Part shown: positions 24,546-32,113 of the stretch, piece by piece | Position numbering within the stretch: the first letter of the stretch is position 1 | How the letters are laid out: every line of letters starts with the position of its first letter | Assembly (NCBI GenBank): GCA_024684215.1 | Contig: JAIKXH010000167.1 | Span: 1 to 32,113 of the forward strand | Length of the DNA: 32,113 nt | Source of the DNA: Lachnospiraceae bacterium | GTDB taxonomy: Bacteria > Bacillota > Clostridia > Lachnospirales > Lachnospiraceae | Reading direction: 5' to 3' | Program-made: the position numbers and the translations under genes | Notes under the pieces: model-generated | Seen by the model: the letters and a program-made list of their open reading frames with translations, nothing else | What the model was told of the DNA's origin: nothing | Databases searched by the model: none

Positions 24546-24603
24546 GAAGGATTAATCCGACATAAATACGTCACGCAGACATTTTATATCGGACTAACCC
24601 TTC
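24546..24603 (-). promoter_or_regulatory. 20-bp RNA hairpin between GH130_2 and the epimerase gene
   Basis: Arms 24546-24565 and 24584-24603 with an 18-nt loop. On the minus-strand transcript all 20 positions pair, three of them as G-U. On the plus strand those three would be A-C mismatches, so the structure is specific to the operon mRNA. No T run follows. It probably stabilises or processes the message rather than ending it, allowing different levels of the upstream and downstream genes. Confidence 0.8.
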
Positions 24604-24611
24604 AAAAATTA

Positions 24612-25637
24612 TTAACACTTTCCAAGATCAGTGTCATTCCAATCTGTATCTGAATGATCCTTGATGTATTTAACAATCTCATCAAAGTAGCAGAATGCAA
24701 CTCCTACATAGCTGTCAGCGCATCCGTAGTAAAGAGCGATCTTTCCGCTCTCGGGATCGTGAACCGTAGCGCAAGGGAAGCATACATTGGGAACGAAGCC
24801 TCTCTCCTCGTACCACTCTTCGGGGGTAAGAAGGAAATTCTCACATCTGTAAAGAACCTTTGAAGGCTCGTCAAGATCAAGGATGGCACCGCCGATTGAA
24901 TATACATATCCGTTACAGGTTCCGCTTACGCCGTGATAGAATATAAGCCAACCTTCACTGGTCTCAATGGGGGCTGCTCCTCCGCCGATCTTGAGGGACT
25001 CCCACCACATTCCGTTACGTCCCATAACATGTCTGTGATGTCCCCAATACTCGAGGTCAGGGCTCTCTGAAATAAAGATATCACCGAAAGGAGTATGTCC
25101 GGAATCTGAAGGACGGCTGAGCATCTTGTACATTCCGTTAATCTTTCTGGGGAAAAGTACTGCATTTCTGTTGAAAGGAATGAAAGGGCACTCCATCTTT
25201 GTCCAGGTCTTGAAATCCTGTGTCTTTGCCATTCCGATGGATGCTCCGTAGAAATCCTGGCACCAGATTGCATAGTAGGTATCCTCTACCTTTACAAGGC
25301 GGGGATCGTATGCATACTTAGGCATAAAGTCGTTGCCGTTCTCATCCTTGAAACGGATCTTGTCCTTTTCAAAGTCCCAGTGAATACCATCCTTACTTCT
25401 TCCAAAATAGATGAAGGAAATACCGTTTGTCTGCTCACCGCGGAATACTCCGACGTATGCTCCTTCATAAGGAACTACGGCACTGTTGAAAATTCTTGCA
25501 ACGCCTTCAATGGGGTTTCTGCCTATGATAGGGTTTTCGGAATATCTCCAAATAGGTGCGCCGGGCTTAAGATCAGCAGGCTTGTCCTGCCAAGGTACAT
25601 TAGGTACTGCTGGTGCAATCATTTTAATTTCGCTCAT
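24612..25637 (-). CDS. GH130 subfamily 2 beta-1,4-mannooligosaccharide phosphorylase
   Basis: 341 aa. Subfamily 2 enzymes remove terminal mannose from beta-1,4-manno-oligosaccharides with phosphate, giving mannose 1-phosphate (EC 2.4.1.319). Visible features: ENPIIGRNPIEGVARIFNSA near 34-53, catalytic Asp111 in KYAYDPRLV, RPSDSGHTPFGD, and GGGAAPIETSEGWLIFYHG. The protein is five-bladed-propeller sized and has no signal peptide. It is the first gene after the promoter at 25705-25733, with an AAAGGAGA ribosome site. It works with the epimerase and GH130_1 encoded directly downstream. Confidence 0.95.
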   Translation of the reverse strand: MSEIKMIAPAVPNVPWQDKPADLKPGAPIWRYSENPIIGRNPIEGVARIFNSAVVPYEGAYVGVFRGEQTNGISFIYFGRSKDGIHWDFEKDKIRFKDENGNDFMPKYAYDPRLVKVEDTYYAIWCQDFYGASIGMAKTQDFKTWTKMECPFIPFNRNAVLFPRKINGMYKMLSRPSDSGHTPFGDIFISESPDLEYWGHHRHVMGRNGMWWESLKIGGGAAPIETSEGWLIFYHGVSGTCNGYVYSIGGAILDLDEPSKVLYRCENFLLTPEEWYEERGFVPNVCFPCATVHDPESGKIALYYGCADSYVGVAFCYFDEIVKYIKDHSDTDWNDTDLGKC

Positions 25638-25704
25638 TTTAATCTCCTTTGTAAGCTAAAAAAATAAAAAAACAAAAATTTGAATAAGGTTTACTGTAAT
25701 TACT

Positions 25705-25733
25705 ATAATATTCGACGTTTAAAATATAAACAA
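25705..25733 (-). promoter_or_regulatory. Promoter of the GH130_2-epimerase-GH130_1 operon
   Basis: Minus-strand -35 TTGTTT (25728-25733), a 17-bp spacer and -10 TATTAT (25705-25710), about 70 nt before the GH130_2 start. Upstream lie the motif copies at 25775-25791 and 25799-25814 and an inverted repeat ATTGCT/AGCAAT (25741-25772). Confidence 0.7.
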
Positions 25734-25740
25734 TCGTAAT

Positions 25741-25772
25741 ATTGCTTAAAAATATTAGAATGTTTTAGCAAT
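25741..25772. promoter_or_regulatory. Inverted repeat upstream of the GH130_2 promoter
   Basis: ATTGCTTAAAA (25741-25751) and TTTTAGCAAT (25763-25772) are inverted copies with one extra base. It is AT-rich and sits just upstream of the -35 box and 35 nt past the LacI-type gene stop. It could be an operator or a weak lacI terminator; I cannot tell which. Confidence 0.4.
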
Positions 25773-25774
25773 CA

Positions 25775-25814
25775 TTACTTAAATTTAACTAGTATATAAG
25801 CTAAATTTACTTAA
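25775..25814. promoter_or_regulatory. Candidate operator pair centred on TAAATTTA
   Basis: On the minus strand, TTAAGTAAATTTAGCT (25799-25814) is identical over 16 bases to the site upstream of GH36 at 29212-29227. A related copy TAGTTAAATTTAAGTAA lies at 25775-25791. The first copy overlaps the stop codon of the LacI-type gene (25807-25809). The placement just upstream of a promoter suits a regulator site. Confidence 0.5.
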
Positions 25815-26829
25815 TTTTTCTAACACTCTCCCTAATTACCATTTTTCCTTCAATTACGCTTACCGCTGCCCCGCCCTTTTGACCGGACATTTTCTTTATA
25901 AGATTGTCAACGCAAACGCTTGACATTTCATCAATATCCACCGCATAGGTTGTTATTCCGATATCGCATAATCCGGGATAAATAAAATCATCATATCCAA
26001 CCACCGATATATCCTCAGGCACGGCATAACCGGCTTTGTGTAGCTTTTTTATCAGCATTCCGGCGGTAAGATCGCAGTTACAAAAGAAAGCTGTCGGCAT
26101 TTCTTTCGGGAGGATCATCTTGTTTTCCTCATCGATATATTCTCCGGAGTCGTCTCTGTCATCGATTATCCATTCTTTTTTTAAAGGTATACCGTGCTCA
26201 AGCAGCGCCTTCATATATCCAAGATATCTGTCTGTTATGGATCCGGTGTTTCCTACAGTTCCGACATAAGCTATATTTTTATGCCCCATTCTGATCAGAT
26301 AATCGGTCATGTAATATCCGCCGTAATAGCTGTCGGATATTACCACATCGGTTGCCTGCTTTTTATCCATAAAATCCATAAATACCAGCGGGATATTCAG
26401 CTGTCTTTGCAAAAAAGTTATATACGCATCTGAAAGCGCACCTATTACTATAAGGCCGTCGATTTTGCTCTCGGATACAATCATGGGAAGAATACTGTCT
26501 TTTTCCATTACCGAAGTCACAACCTCAAGCATGGAAAAGCTTCCTCTGTCAACGCAGCTTCTCGCAACCTGCTGATACATCTGCCAGTAAAACGAAGAGT
26601 ATCCGCCAAGGTAGCCCTCTCTTATAAGGACACCTATGTTATAGCTGGTGATCTGGGCACGTTTTTTTGCCACGGAAGGCTGTACATATCCAAGCTTGTC
26701 CGCAAGCTTTATTATCTTTTCGCGCATTTGCTCGCTGACACCTTTTTGCCCCGAAAGCGCCTTGGATACGGTTACAACACTGACCCCCATCTCCTTTGCG
26801 ATATCTGCAAGTTTTACACTCTTTGCCAT
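25807..26829 (-). CDS. LacI-family transcriptional regulator
   Basis: 340 aa from the ATG at 26829, chosen because AGAGG precedes it. The open frame upstream has only a TTG without a ribosome site. An N-terminal helix-turn-helix (KLADIAKEMGVSVVTVSKALSG, about 6-27) is followed by a periplasmic-binding-like sensor domain (INIGVLIREGYLG-type strand, ICNCD-like segment AFFCNCDLTAGM, VVGYDDFIYPG). It lies between GH36 and the phosphorylase operon, in the same direction, so it is probably the local repressor responding to a manno-oligosaccharide or sugar phosphate. Candidate binding sites are at 25775-25814 and 29212-29227. Confidence 0.92.
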   Translation of the reverse strand: MAKSVKLADIAKEMGVSVVTVSKALSGQKGVSEQMREKIIKLADKLGYVQPSVAKKRAQITSYNIGVLIREGYLGGYSSFYWQMYQQVARSCVDRGSFSMLEVVTSVMEKDSILPMIVSESKIDGLIVIGALSDAYITFLQRQLNIPLVFMDFMDKKQATDVVISDSYYGGYYMTDYLIRMGHKNIAYVGTVGNTGSITDRYLGYMKALLEHGIPLKKEWIIDDRDDSGEYIDEENKMILPKEMPTAFFCNCDLTAGMLIKKLHKAGYAVPEDISVVGYDDFIYPGLCDIGITTYAVDIDEMSSVCVDNLIKKMSGQKGGAAVSVIEGKMVIRESVRKIK

Positions 26830-26890
26830 CTTAATACCTCTGCTTTTACTAAACACTAAAAACAACCTGTATTTTGCATAGACTGCAGTT

Positions 26891-29104
26891 CTACTGCTGT
26901 CTCACAAAATGGATAAGCTTTGATTTATAGTCACCCCAAGGGTTTTGAACAAAAATTCCGGCTTCCATAATCGTTCTTCCCGACAATACCTCATTCTCTC
27001 CCTCGATTAAATATTTTGCATCGGGATCAAGGCCCGCAAATCTTATAAGTCTGCTGTGATAATTGGGTCTTCCGACAACCTGAACGAATGTAAACAAGGC
27101 TTCGGACTTATCCTTGCTGACCACGCCGTAGCAGTCGTAAAATCTGTTTTCTCTGTAGGAAGCTATGCGGTAATAATCGCCGCTTCTTACAAGGCTGTGA
27201 TACTTGTGGTACATAGCGGTCTGCTCAGGGATCTGCTGCCTGTCGCTCTCGGGAATCTTTGTTATATCAAGTTCATAGCCAAATGTACCCGCAAGTGCTA
27301 CATGACCTCTTGTCTCAAAAGGTGTCACCCTTCCAACAGTATGGTTAGGGCAATCCGAAACATGTGCGCCTATCGATGAAAGCGGGTAGATAAGTGCCGT
27401 TCCTTCCTGGATTCCGAGTCTTTCTATGGCATCAGTATCATCGGAGCACCAAATCTGAGGTCCGTAGTAAAGCATTCCGGGATCAAATCTCGCTCCTCCG
27501 CCGGAACAGTTTTCAAGGAGTAGATTAGGGAAGGTTTTTACAAGCCTCTCCTGGAGTTCATATACCGCAAGGGCAAATCTGTGGCACAGCTCTCCCTGAT
27601 TGTCTTTTCCGAGATATGCGCTTCCTATGTCAGTTATCTGCCTGTTCATATCCCACTTGAGATATTCTATATTTGCGCTTTCAAGCACGGTTTTTATGCT
27701 GTTCCAGGTATGCTCAAGCACTTCAGGTCTGGTCAGATCAAGTACATACTGGTTTCTCGACCTTGTAGGTACTCTTCCGGGTATTGCAATTGCCCAGTCA
27801 GGATGAGCTCTGTATAGGTCAGAGTCCGGTGATATCATCTCAGGCTCCATCCATATACCGAACTTAAGCCCGATTTTATTTACCTCATCAACGAGGTATT
27901 TGAGGCCGCCTTTAAGCTTGTCCTCATTGACGTTCCAGTCACCGAGCGATGAGTTGTCATCGTTTCTTTTTCCAAACCATCCGTCATCCATAACAAGCAT
28001 TTCAATGCCGGATTTTTTAGCCTCACGTGCAATATCCAAAAGCTTTTCGGTATTAAAATCGAAATAGGTAGCTTCCCAGTTATTAATAAGAATAGGTCTT
28101 TCCTTATCCTTATAGGGGCTTCTTATCAAATGATTCCTATAAAGGTCATGATAGGTGCGGCTCATTTTGCCAAGGCCTTCATTTGAATAAACCAAAGCTA
28201 CCTCAGGTGCTTCAAAGGACTCACCCTTTTTAAGCTCCCATTTAAAGCCGCCGGGATTAATGCCCATAACGGCTCTTACCGAGTCAAACTGACTCTTTTC
28301 AACCTGCGCAAGGAAATTGCCGGAATAGATAAAGTTAAATCCGTATACTTTTCCTTTTTCCTGAGTAGCGCCCTTTTCCAAAAGCGCCATGAAAGGATGC
28401 TCCTGGTGTGAGGATTCCCCCTTTACGGAGCCTACACTCGTTTTTCCGTAGCCGATAGGCCTGACATCAATCTGACGCTCTCTTGCCCAGGATCCGTGAA
28501 GCGTGAGAAGCTCATAGTTTTCACTGTCCATATCAAAGGAAGCACTAAGGACCTTAGTCAGATATATACTGCTTTGCGAATCGTTTATGATCTTTACGCT
28601 TCGTATAAGCGCATCACTGTCCTCAAAGACCGTATATCTGAGAACTGCCTTTAAAGAAAGCGATTTGTCGGAGGCGTAAATCTCAAGACTTTTAGCCTTC
28701 GCACCCATTTTGCCGTCCAAAGATTTTTCGTTTTCAAAGGTCTGAGGCAATCCATTAATAACGGTTTTTCCGTCTATGATCTTATAATCATCGTAAGTAA
28801 AATTAACAGCGCTATGACCCTCGCAGTCTATTACCTCGACAGCACCCTCTCTGTAATCGCCCAGTCCGTTTCCGGGGAATTCGCAAGGGAACGTGTCCAT
28901 AAACGAGCCCCTGTCGCGGTTATTTTTTGAAGGGACAAATGGATTCTCATCTATTCTTAAAAGATGCAAAGGTACTTCATCAAGCTTCGGTCCGTAGTAT
29001 ATGTGCCCGATAAAAGCCTCTTCATCAACTATTCCGATAATATATGAAGTATTTTCAGTATCGATTTTAAAGGTATTGTTCTCTTTGTTAAAAGTGATAT
29101 TCAT
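26891..29104 (-). CDS. GH36 alpha-galactosidase
   Basis: 737 aa, the usual length, no signal peptide. Removes alpha-1,6-linked galactose from galactomannan or raffinose-type oligosaccharides (EC 3.2.1.22). An N-terminal beta-supersandwich (about 1-320) precedes the TIM barrel with VMDDGWFGKR, the nucleophile Asp485 in LKWDMNRQ, ENCSGGGARFD, and the acid/base Asp555 in WCSDDTDAIERL. A short beta domain ends the protein. AGGAGG lies before the ATG at 29104. The gene is followed 61 nt later by the LacI-type gene and is the first gene of this transcription unit. It fits side-chain trimming before the phosphorylases act. Confidence 0.95.
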   Translation of the reverse strand: MNITFNKENNTFKIDTENTSYIIGIVDEEAFIGHIYYGPKLDEVPLHLLRIDENPFVPSKNNRDRGSFMDTFPCEFPGNGLGDYREGAVEVIDCEGHSAVNFTYDDYKIIDGKTVINGLPQTFENEKSLDGKMGAKAKSLEIYASDKSLSLKAVLRYTVFEDSDALIRSVKIINDSQSSIYLTKVLSASFDMDSENYELLTLHGSWARERQIDVRPIGYGKTSVGSVKGESSHQEHPFMALLEKGATQEKGKVYGFNFIYSGNFLAQVEKSQFDSVRAVMGINPGGFKWELKKGESFEAPEVALVYSNEGLGKMSRTYHDLYRNHLIRSPYKDKERPILINNWEATYFDFNTEKLLDIAREAKKSGIEMLVMDDGWFGKRNDDNSSLGDWNVNEDKLKGGLKYLVDEVNKIGLKFGIWMEPEMISPDSDLYRAHPDWAIAIPGRVPTRSRNQYVLDLTRPEVLEHTWNSIKTVLESANIEYLKWDMNRQITDIGSAYLGKDNQGELCHRFALAVYELQERLVKTFPNLLLENCSGGGARFDPGMLYYGPQIWCSDDTDAIERLGIQEGTALIYPLSSIGAHVSDCPNHTVGRVTPFETRGHVALAGTFGYELDITKIPESDRQQIPEQTAMYHKYHSLVRSGDYYRIASYRENRFYDCYGVVSKDKSEALFTFVQVVGRPNYHSRLIRFAGLDPDAKYLIEGENEVLSGRTIMEAGIFVQNPWGDYKSKLIHFVRQQ

Positions 29105-29211
29105 AAATGCTCCTCCTAAATCAGTGTAGGAAACCTGCGGATAATAAAAAGTATACAGCCGCTTCCCCGCAGACGATATACAAATAATTACTAGTTTTTT
29201 AATTTATTTTT

Positions 29212-29227
29212 AGCTAAATTTACTTAA
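29212..29227. promoter_or_regulatory. Candidate operator upstream of GH36
   Basis: Minus-strand TTAAGTAAATTTAGCT, an exact 16-base match to 25799-25814. It sits about 110 nt before the GH36 start, with ACTAGT nearby (29190-29195) as also at the other site (25788-25793). I found no convincing -35/-10 pair for GH36 itself. Confidence 0.5.
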
Positions 29228-29301
29228 CTTAAGTCTTTATTGGGATGGTTAAGAATTCTCTCTAATTTATAAAGAATTAAGATTTTTACGAATTATATTG
29301 A

Positions 29302-29330
29302 TGTTTTTTTTGCGATTCTTATATTATAAT
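29302..29330 (+). promoter_or_regulatory. Promoter of the DUF3737 gene
   Basis: Plus-strand -10 TATAAT (29325-29330) with TGTTTT (29302-29307) at 17 bp. Alternatively TTGATG (29298-29303) pairs with TATTAT (29322-29327) at 18 bp. The site lies about 40 nt before the start codon. Confidence 0.7.
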
Positions 29331-29371
29331 GAATTTAATTGAGTCAAATTGAATTTTTGGAGGAAAAAACT

Positions 29372-30244
29372 ATGGAGAATATTACCAGGGAAACTCTGAC
29401 CGGAGAGAGAGCCCTTTTTCATTCTAAAGACTTACATATAACAGAATGCGTTTTTGATAAAGGCGAAAGTCCTTTAAAAGAAAGCTCAAATATCGAGGTG
29501 GACGAATGCCTCTTTAGATGGAAATATCCTATCTGGTACAGTAACAATGTTAAAGTAAGAAGATCCACATGGTTTGACATGGCAAGAGCAGGTGTGTGGT
29601 ATTCTAAAAATCTTGATATCAAGGACAGCGTTATCCAGGCGCCCAAAAACTTCCGCCGTTGCGATAACCTTTCCCTCGAAAATGTAGCGTTTACAAATGC
29701 CCAGGAAACCCTTTGGGCTTGCAGCAATGTTAAATTAAAGGATGTTACAGTAAAGGGTGACTACTTTGCAATGAACTGCAGCGATATAGAGGTGGACAAT
29801 CTTACTCTCGACGGCAATTACAGCTTTGACGGTGTCAAAAATGCCGTTATTAGGAATTCTCACCTTATAACCAAGGATGCGTTTTGGAATACCGAAAATG
29901 TTACGGTTTATGATTCCTTTATCACCGGTGAATACCTCGGATGGAACGCTAAAAACTTGACACTTGTAAACTGTGTTATCGAAAGCCTTCAGGGTATGTG
30001 TTATATCGATAATCTCGTTATGAAGGATTGCAAGCTCTTTAATACCAATCTCGCATTCGAGTACTCAACCGTTGATGCAGACGTAACAGGTGATATTATA
30101 AGTGTTCTCAACCCCAAGAGCGGCATTATCAAAGCCGAGCGCATAAAGGAGCTTATCATCGAGAAGGACAAGATTGATCCCTCCGCTACAAAGATTGTAT
30201 GCAGCAGCATTGATAAAACTTCCGACCACCCGGTTTATGAATAA
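29372..30244 (+). CDS. DUF3737 family protein (right-handed beta-helix)
   Basis: 290 aa from the ATG at 29372, which has GGAGG 8 nt upstream. A TTG at 29339 lacks a ribosome site. The sequence is a run of short repeats of about 20 residues (for example NNVKVRRSTWFDMARAGVW, KNLDIKDSVIQ, NLSLENVAFTNAQETLW, NVTVYDSFITGEYLGW), the pattern of a right-handed beta-helix. This is the DUF3737 family, common in Firmicutes and without a known function. No signal peptide. It is followed 48 nt later by a MalY-type gene in the same direction, a pairing that may be functional. Confidence 0.85.
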   Translation: MENITRETLTGERALFHSKDLHITECVFDKGESPLKESSNIEVDECLFRWKYPIWYSNNVKVRRSTWFDMARAGVWYSKNLDIKDSVIQAPKNFRRCDNLSLENVAFTNAQETLWACSNVKLKDVTVKGDYFAMNCSDIEVDNLTLDGNYSFDGVKNAVIRNSHLITKDAFWNTENVTVYDSFITGEYLGWNAKNLTLVNCVIESLQGMCYIDNLVMKDCKLFNTNLAFEYSTVDADVTGDIISVLNPKSGIIKAERIKELIIEKDKIDPSATKIVCSSIDKTSDHPVYE

Positions 30245-30292
30245 AATAACGCATTGTATAAAAAATAAACTGTCTTCATAAAAAGGATATAT

Positions 30293-31513
30293 ATGTACAA
30301 ATACAATTTTGACAAAATGACAGATCGTAAGGGAACGGGCTCCTATAAATGGGACGACTGCAAAAATGCAGCCTACCCTCTTTGGGTTGCGGATATGGAC
30401 TTTGAGGCGGCACCTCCCATCCGCAAAGCTTTGGAAGACAGAGTGGCCCATGGAATATTCGGCTACAATATCATCCCTGATAATTGGTATGATTCATATA
30501 TATCCTGGTGGGACAGACGACACAATTTCAAGATGGAAAAGGACTGGCTGGTGTTTTGTACAGGCGTAGTGCCTGCTATTTCCAGCACAGTCCGCAAGCT
30601 CACCGAGCCCGGCGATAATGTTGTAATTCTCACCCCCGTTTATAATATTTTCTTTAACAGCATTATAAATAACGGGTGCAATGTATGCGAAGTTCCTCTT
30701 ATTTACAGAAGAGACCTTCTAGATAATCATACTGCTGGAGTTGAAACTTCATCTAATCTCGATTCAGATTGTATAACTCGTGATATTTATACCATTGATT
30801 TCGATAACATGGAGAAGGTTTTGTCCGATGATAAGACAAAGCTTCTCATTTTCTGCAATCCTCACAACCCTGTTGGCCGCATTTGGAGCGCCGATGAGCT
30901 TAGAAAGGTCGGAGAACTCTGTGCCAAGCACAATGTTACTGTTTTATCCGATGAAATCCACTGTGATCTCACCGATCCCGGAAAAGAATATGTTCCTTTT
31001 GCTTCCGTATCGGAGACCTGCAAAAATATCAGCATCACCGCCATCGCACCCACAAAAGCATTCAACATAGCAGGAATGCAGACAGCAGCTGTCAGCATTC
31101 CCAACCTGGACCTTCGCAAAAAAATATGGCGTGCACTTAATACAGATGAGGTTGCCGAGCCAAACAGTTTTGCAATTCCTGTAACCATTGCTGCATTTAA
31201 CGAGGGTGAACCTTGGCTTTTAGAGCTTCGCAGATATATTTTTGAAAACAAGCAGATTGTAAAAGATTTCCTTTCTGGTTATCCGAAGCTTAAACTCATT
31301 CCTTCCGAAGCTACATATCTTCTTTGGATTGACTGTAACGATATGGGATTGTCCGGTGAAGAATTAAGCGAAAAGCTTATAAAGGAAACCGGCGTATATT
31401 TAACCGCCGGCGAAGAATACGGAAAAAGCGGAGCAGGCTTTTTAAGAATGAACATTGCCTGCCCCAGAAAGCGCCTTGAAGAAGCTCTTGAGCTTTTGAA
31501 TAAAGTACTTTAG
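30293..31513 (+). CDS. MalY/PatB-type PLP-dependent C-S lyase
   Basis: 406 aa fold-type I PLP enzyme. Motifs: WVADMDFEAAPPI near 31-43, CNPHNPVGR (188-196), SDEIHCDL with the PLP-pyridine Asp220, the Schiff-base lysine K255 in IAPTKAFNIAG, and Arg in FLRMNIACPR near the C-terminus. MalY/PatB enzymes cleave cystathionine and related C-S bonds (EC 4.4.1.13) and some act as aminotransferases. An insertion of about 17 residues (146-163) precedes the large-domain strand. AAGGAT lies 4 nt before the ATG. It ends 20 nt from the convergent CPBP protease gene, with no clear terminator between them. Confidence 0.92.
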   Translation: MYKYNFDKMTDRKGTGSYKWDDCKNAAYPLWVADMDFEAAPPIRKALEDRVAHGIFGYNIIPDNWYDSYISWWDRRHNFKMEKDWLVFCTGVVPAISSTVRKLTEPGDNVVILTPVYNIFFNSIINNGCNVCEVPLIYRRDLLDNHTAGVETSSNLDSDCITRDIYTIDFDNMEKVLSDDKTKLLIFCNPHNPVGRIWSADELRKVGELCAKHNVTVLSDEIHCDLTDPGKEYVPFASVSETCKNISITAIAPTKAFNIAGMQTAAVSIPNLDLRKKIWRALNTDEVAEPNSFAIPVTIAAFNEGEPWLLELRRYIFENKQIVKDFLSGYPKLKLIPSEATYLLWIDCNDMGLSGEELSEKLIKETGVYLTAGEEYGKSGAGFLRMNIACPRKRLEEALELLNKVL

Positions 31514-31533
31514 TAACGATATGCAATTATGAT

Positions 31534-32113
31534 TTAAATGACTATAATGATCCAAATGATCTTCCATACGATATGCGCCCCGGCGTGTGCCATCATGGAA
31601 TATTGAATGCCATATTTGCGATATAGATATCCAAAGACCAGTCCTCCGGCACCGTTTAGAAGAAAGCATCGTAGCAAAATCATCGGTGTTATTACGCCCC
31701 ACATCTGCATAGTAGACGGCAGATGACCTGCCGCAAAGAGAAGTGCGGCAATGATATTTGCAGCAATAATGACTCCCGTAGGGGGATCTGCTTCTCTACG
31801 GAAGAAAATCTTCCATACAATATAGGCGATGAGCGACATCATAAACAATCTCAGCATGACCTCTTCGATCACACCTCCATAAAGTACTGATGCCATCCAG
31901 TATGCAAATGACGGCTTTCCCTGATACGTTGCCGCAACCTGTGGGATATGGTTCTTAAAATAAAAGATATCTGTGCAAAGGACAAGACCGGTAAACAGCG
32001 TCATCAAGACTGTAACCATAACCGGCTTTTTTTCAAATCTAACCGGCTTCATGAGCCCGATCTTATCGGAAATAATATATCCGAAAAAGCCGAATATCAA
32101 CGCATATGCCAGA
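31534..32113 (-). CDS. CPBP-family intramembrane metalloprotease (5' end missing)
   Basis: 192 codons visible; the frame stays open through the right edge (LAYALIFGFF), so the true start lies outside the window. Several hydrophobic helices are visible. CPBP (CAAX protease and bacteriocin-processing) motifs are present: VIEEVMLRLFMM with the EExxxR site, FAAGHLPS, and the final AHAGAHIVWK segment with conserved histidines. These enzymes cleave within membranes and serve in bacteriocin self-immunity or processing. The target here is unknown. It is convergent with the MalY-type gene. Confidence 0.85.
   Translation of the reverse strand, partial: LAYALIFGFFGYIISDKIGLMKPVRFEKKPVMVTVLMTLFTGLVLCTDIFYFKNHIPQVAATYQGKPSFAYWMASVLYGGVIEEVMLRLFMMSLIAYIVWKIFFRREADPPTGVIIAANIIAALLFAAGHLPSTMQMWGVITPMILLRCFLLNGAGGLVFGYLYRKYGIQYSMMAHAGAHIVWKIIWIIIVI

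Noticed and set aside
29135-29172. CTGCGG/CCGCAG inverted repeat in the GH36 leader
   Set aside because: Only six pairs around a 26-nt loop. Too weak to call a regulatory structure from sequence alone.
30065-30451. Minus-strand frames opposite the DUF3737 and MalY genes
   Set aside because: Both plus-strand genes have good starts and family motifs. The antisense frames have none.

Overview
The window comes from a low-GC Gram-positive gut or rumen bacterium, most likely a Lachnospiraceae member of the Butyrivibrio/Roseburia type. This is inferred from the protein families, the strong AGGAGG-type ribosome sites, and the rplM-rpsI pair next to polysaccharide genes. Almost everything is on the minus strand, so transcription runs from high to low coordinates. 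Only a DUF3737 gene and a MalY-type lyase near the right end are on the plus strand. I see no rRNA, tRNA, CRISPR array or insertion sequence.

Layout, left to right. 1-147: broken remnant of a surface protein (Ig-like plus SLH motifs). 182-1313: rpsI and rplM with a bidirectional terminator, a consensus promoter and a structured leader. 1455-5415: a three-gene block read as VWA-like metallopeptidase, MoxR-type AAA ATPase and leucine-rich-repeat protein, with short tandem repeats after two of the stop codons. 5469-7941: an ABC-F ATPase and a class I methyltransferase, whose promoter sits at the edge of a 17-bp repeat array. 8246-11713: a large c-di-GMP protein (PAS, degenerate GGDEF, EAL, PAS-like repeats, canonical GGDEF) that appears to start at an ATT codon overlapping the stop of the GH2 gene at 11709-14765. 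14851-15255: a double-ACT protein with its own promoter and terminator. 15432-29104: the sugar locus. 29372-31513: DUF3737 and MalY genes. 31534-32113: a CPBP membrane protease running off the right edge.

The sugar locus looks like an intracellular beta-mannan utilisation locus. In transcription order it holds GH36 alpha-galactosidase, a LacI-type regulator, GH130_2 mannooligosaccharide phosphorylase, cellobiose/mannobiose 2-epimerase, GH130_1 mannosylglucose phosphorylase, a CE2-type acetylesterase, a CE17-type acetylesterase fused to a complete mannose-6-phosphate isomerase, a HAD phosphatase and a GH95 fucosidase. None has a signal peptide. The model is that imported acetylated, galactosylated manno-oligosaccharides are deacetylated by the two esterases and degalactosylated by GH36. 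They are then phosphorolysed to mannose 1-phosphate, with the epimerase turning mannobiose into Man-Glc for GH130_1, and mannose 6-phosphate finally enters glycolysis as fructose 6-phosphate. A transporter, an endo-mannanase and a phosphomannomutase are not in the window.

The most notable observations are the in-frame esterase-isomerase fusion, the probable ATT start of the c-di-GMP gene, a strand-specific 20-bp RNA hairpin between the GH130_2 and epimerase genes, a 16-bp motif shared by the GH36 and GH130_2 upstream regions, and tandem repeats that carry in-frame stop codons or promoter -35 boxes.
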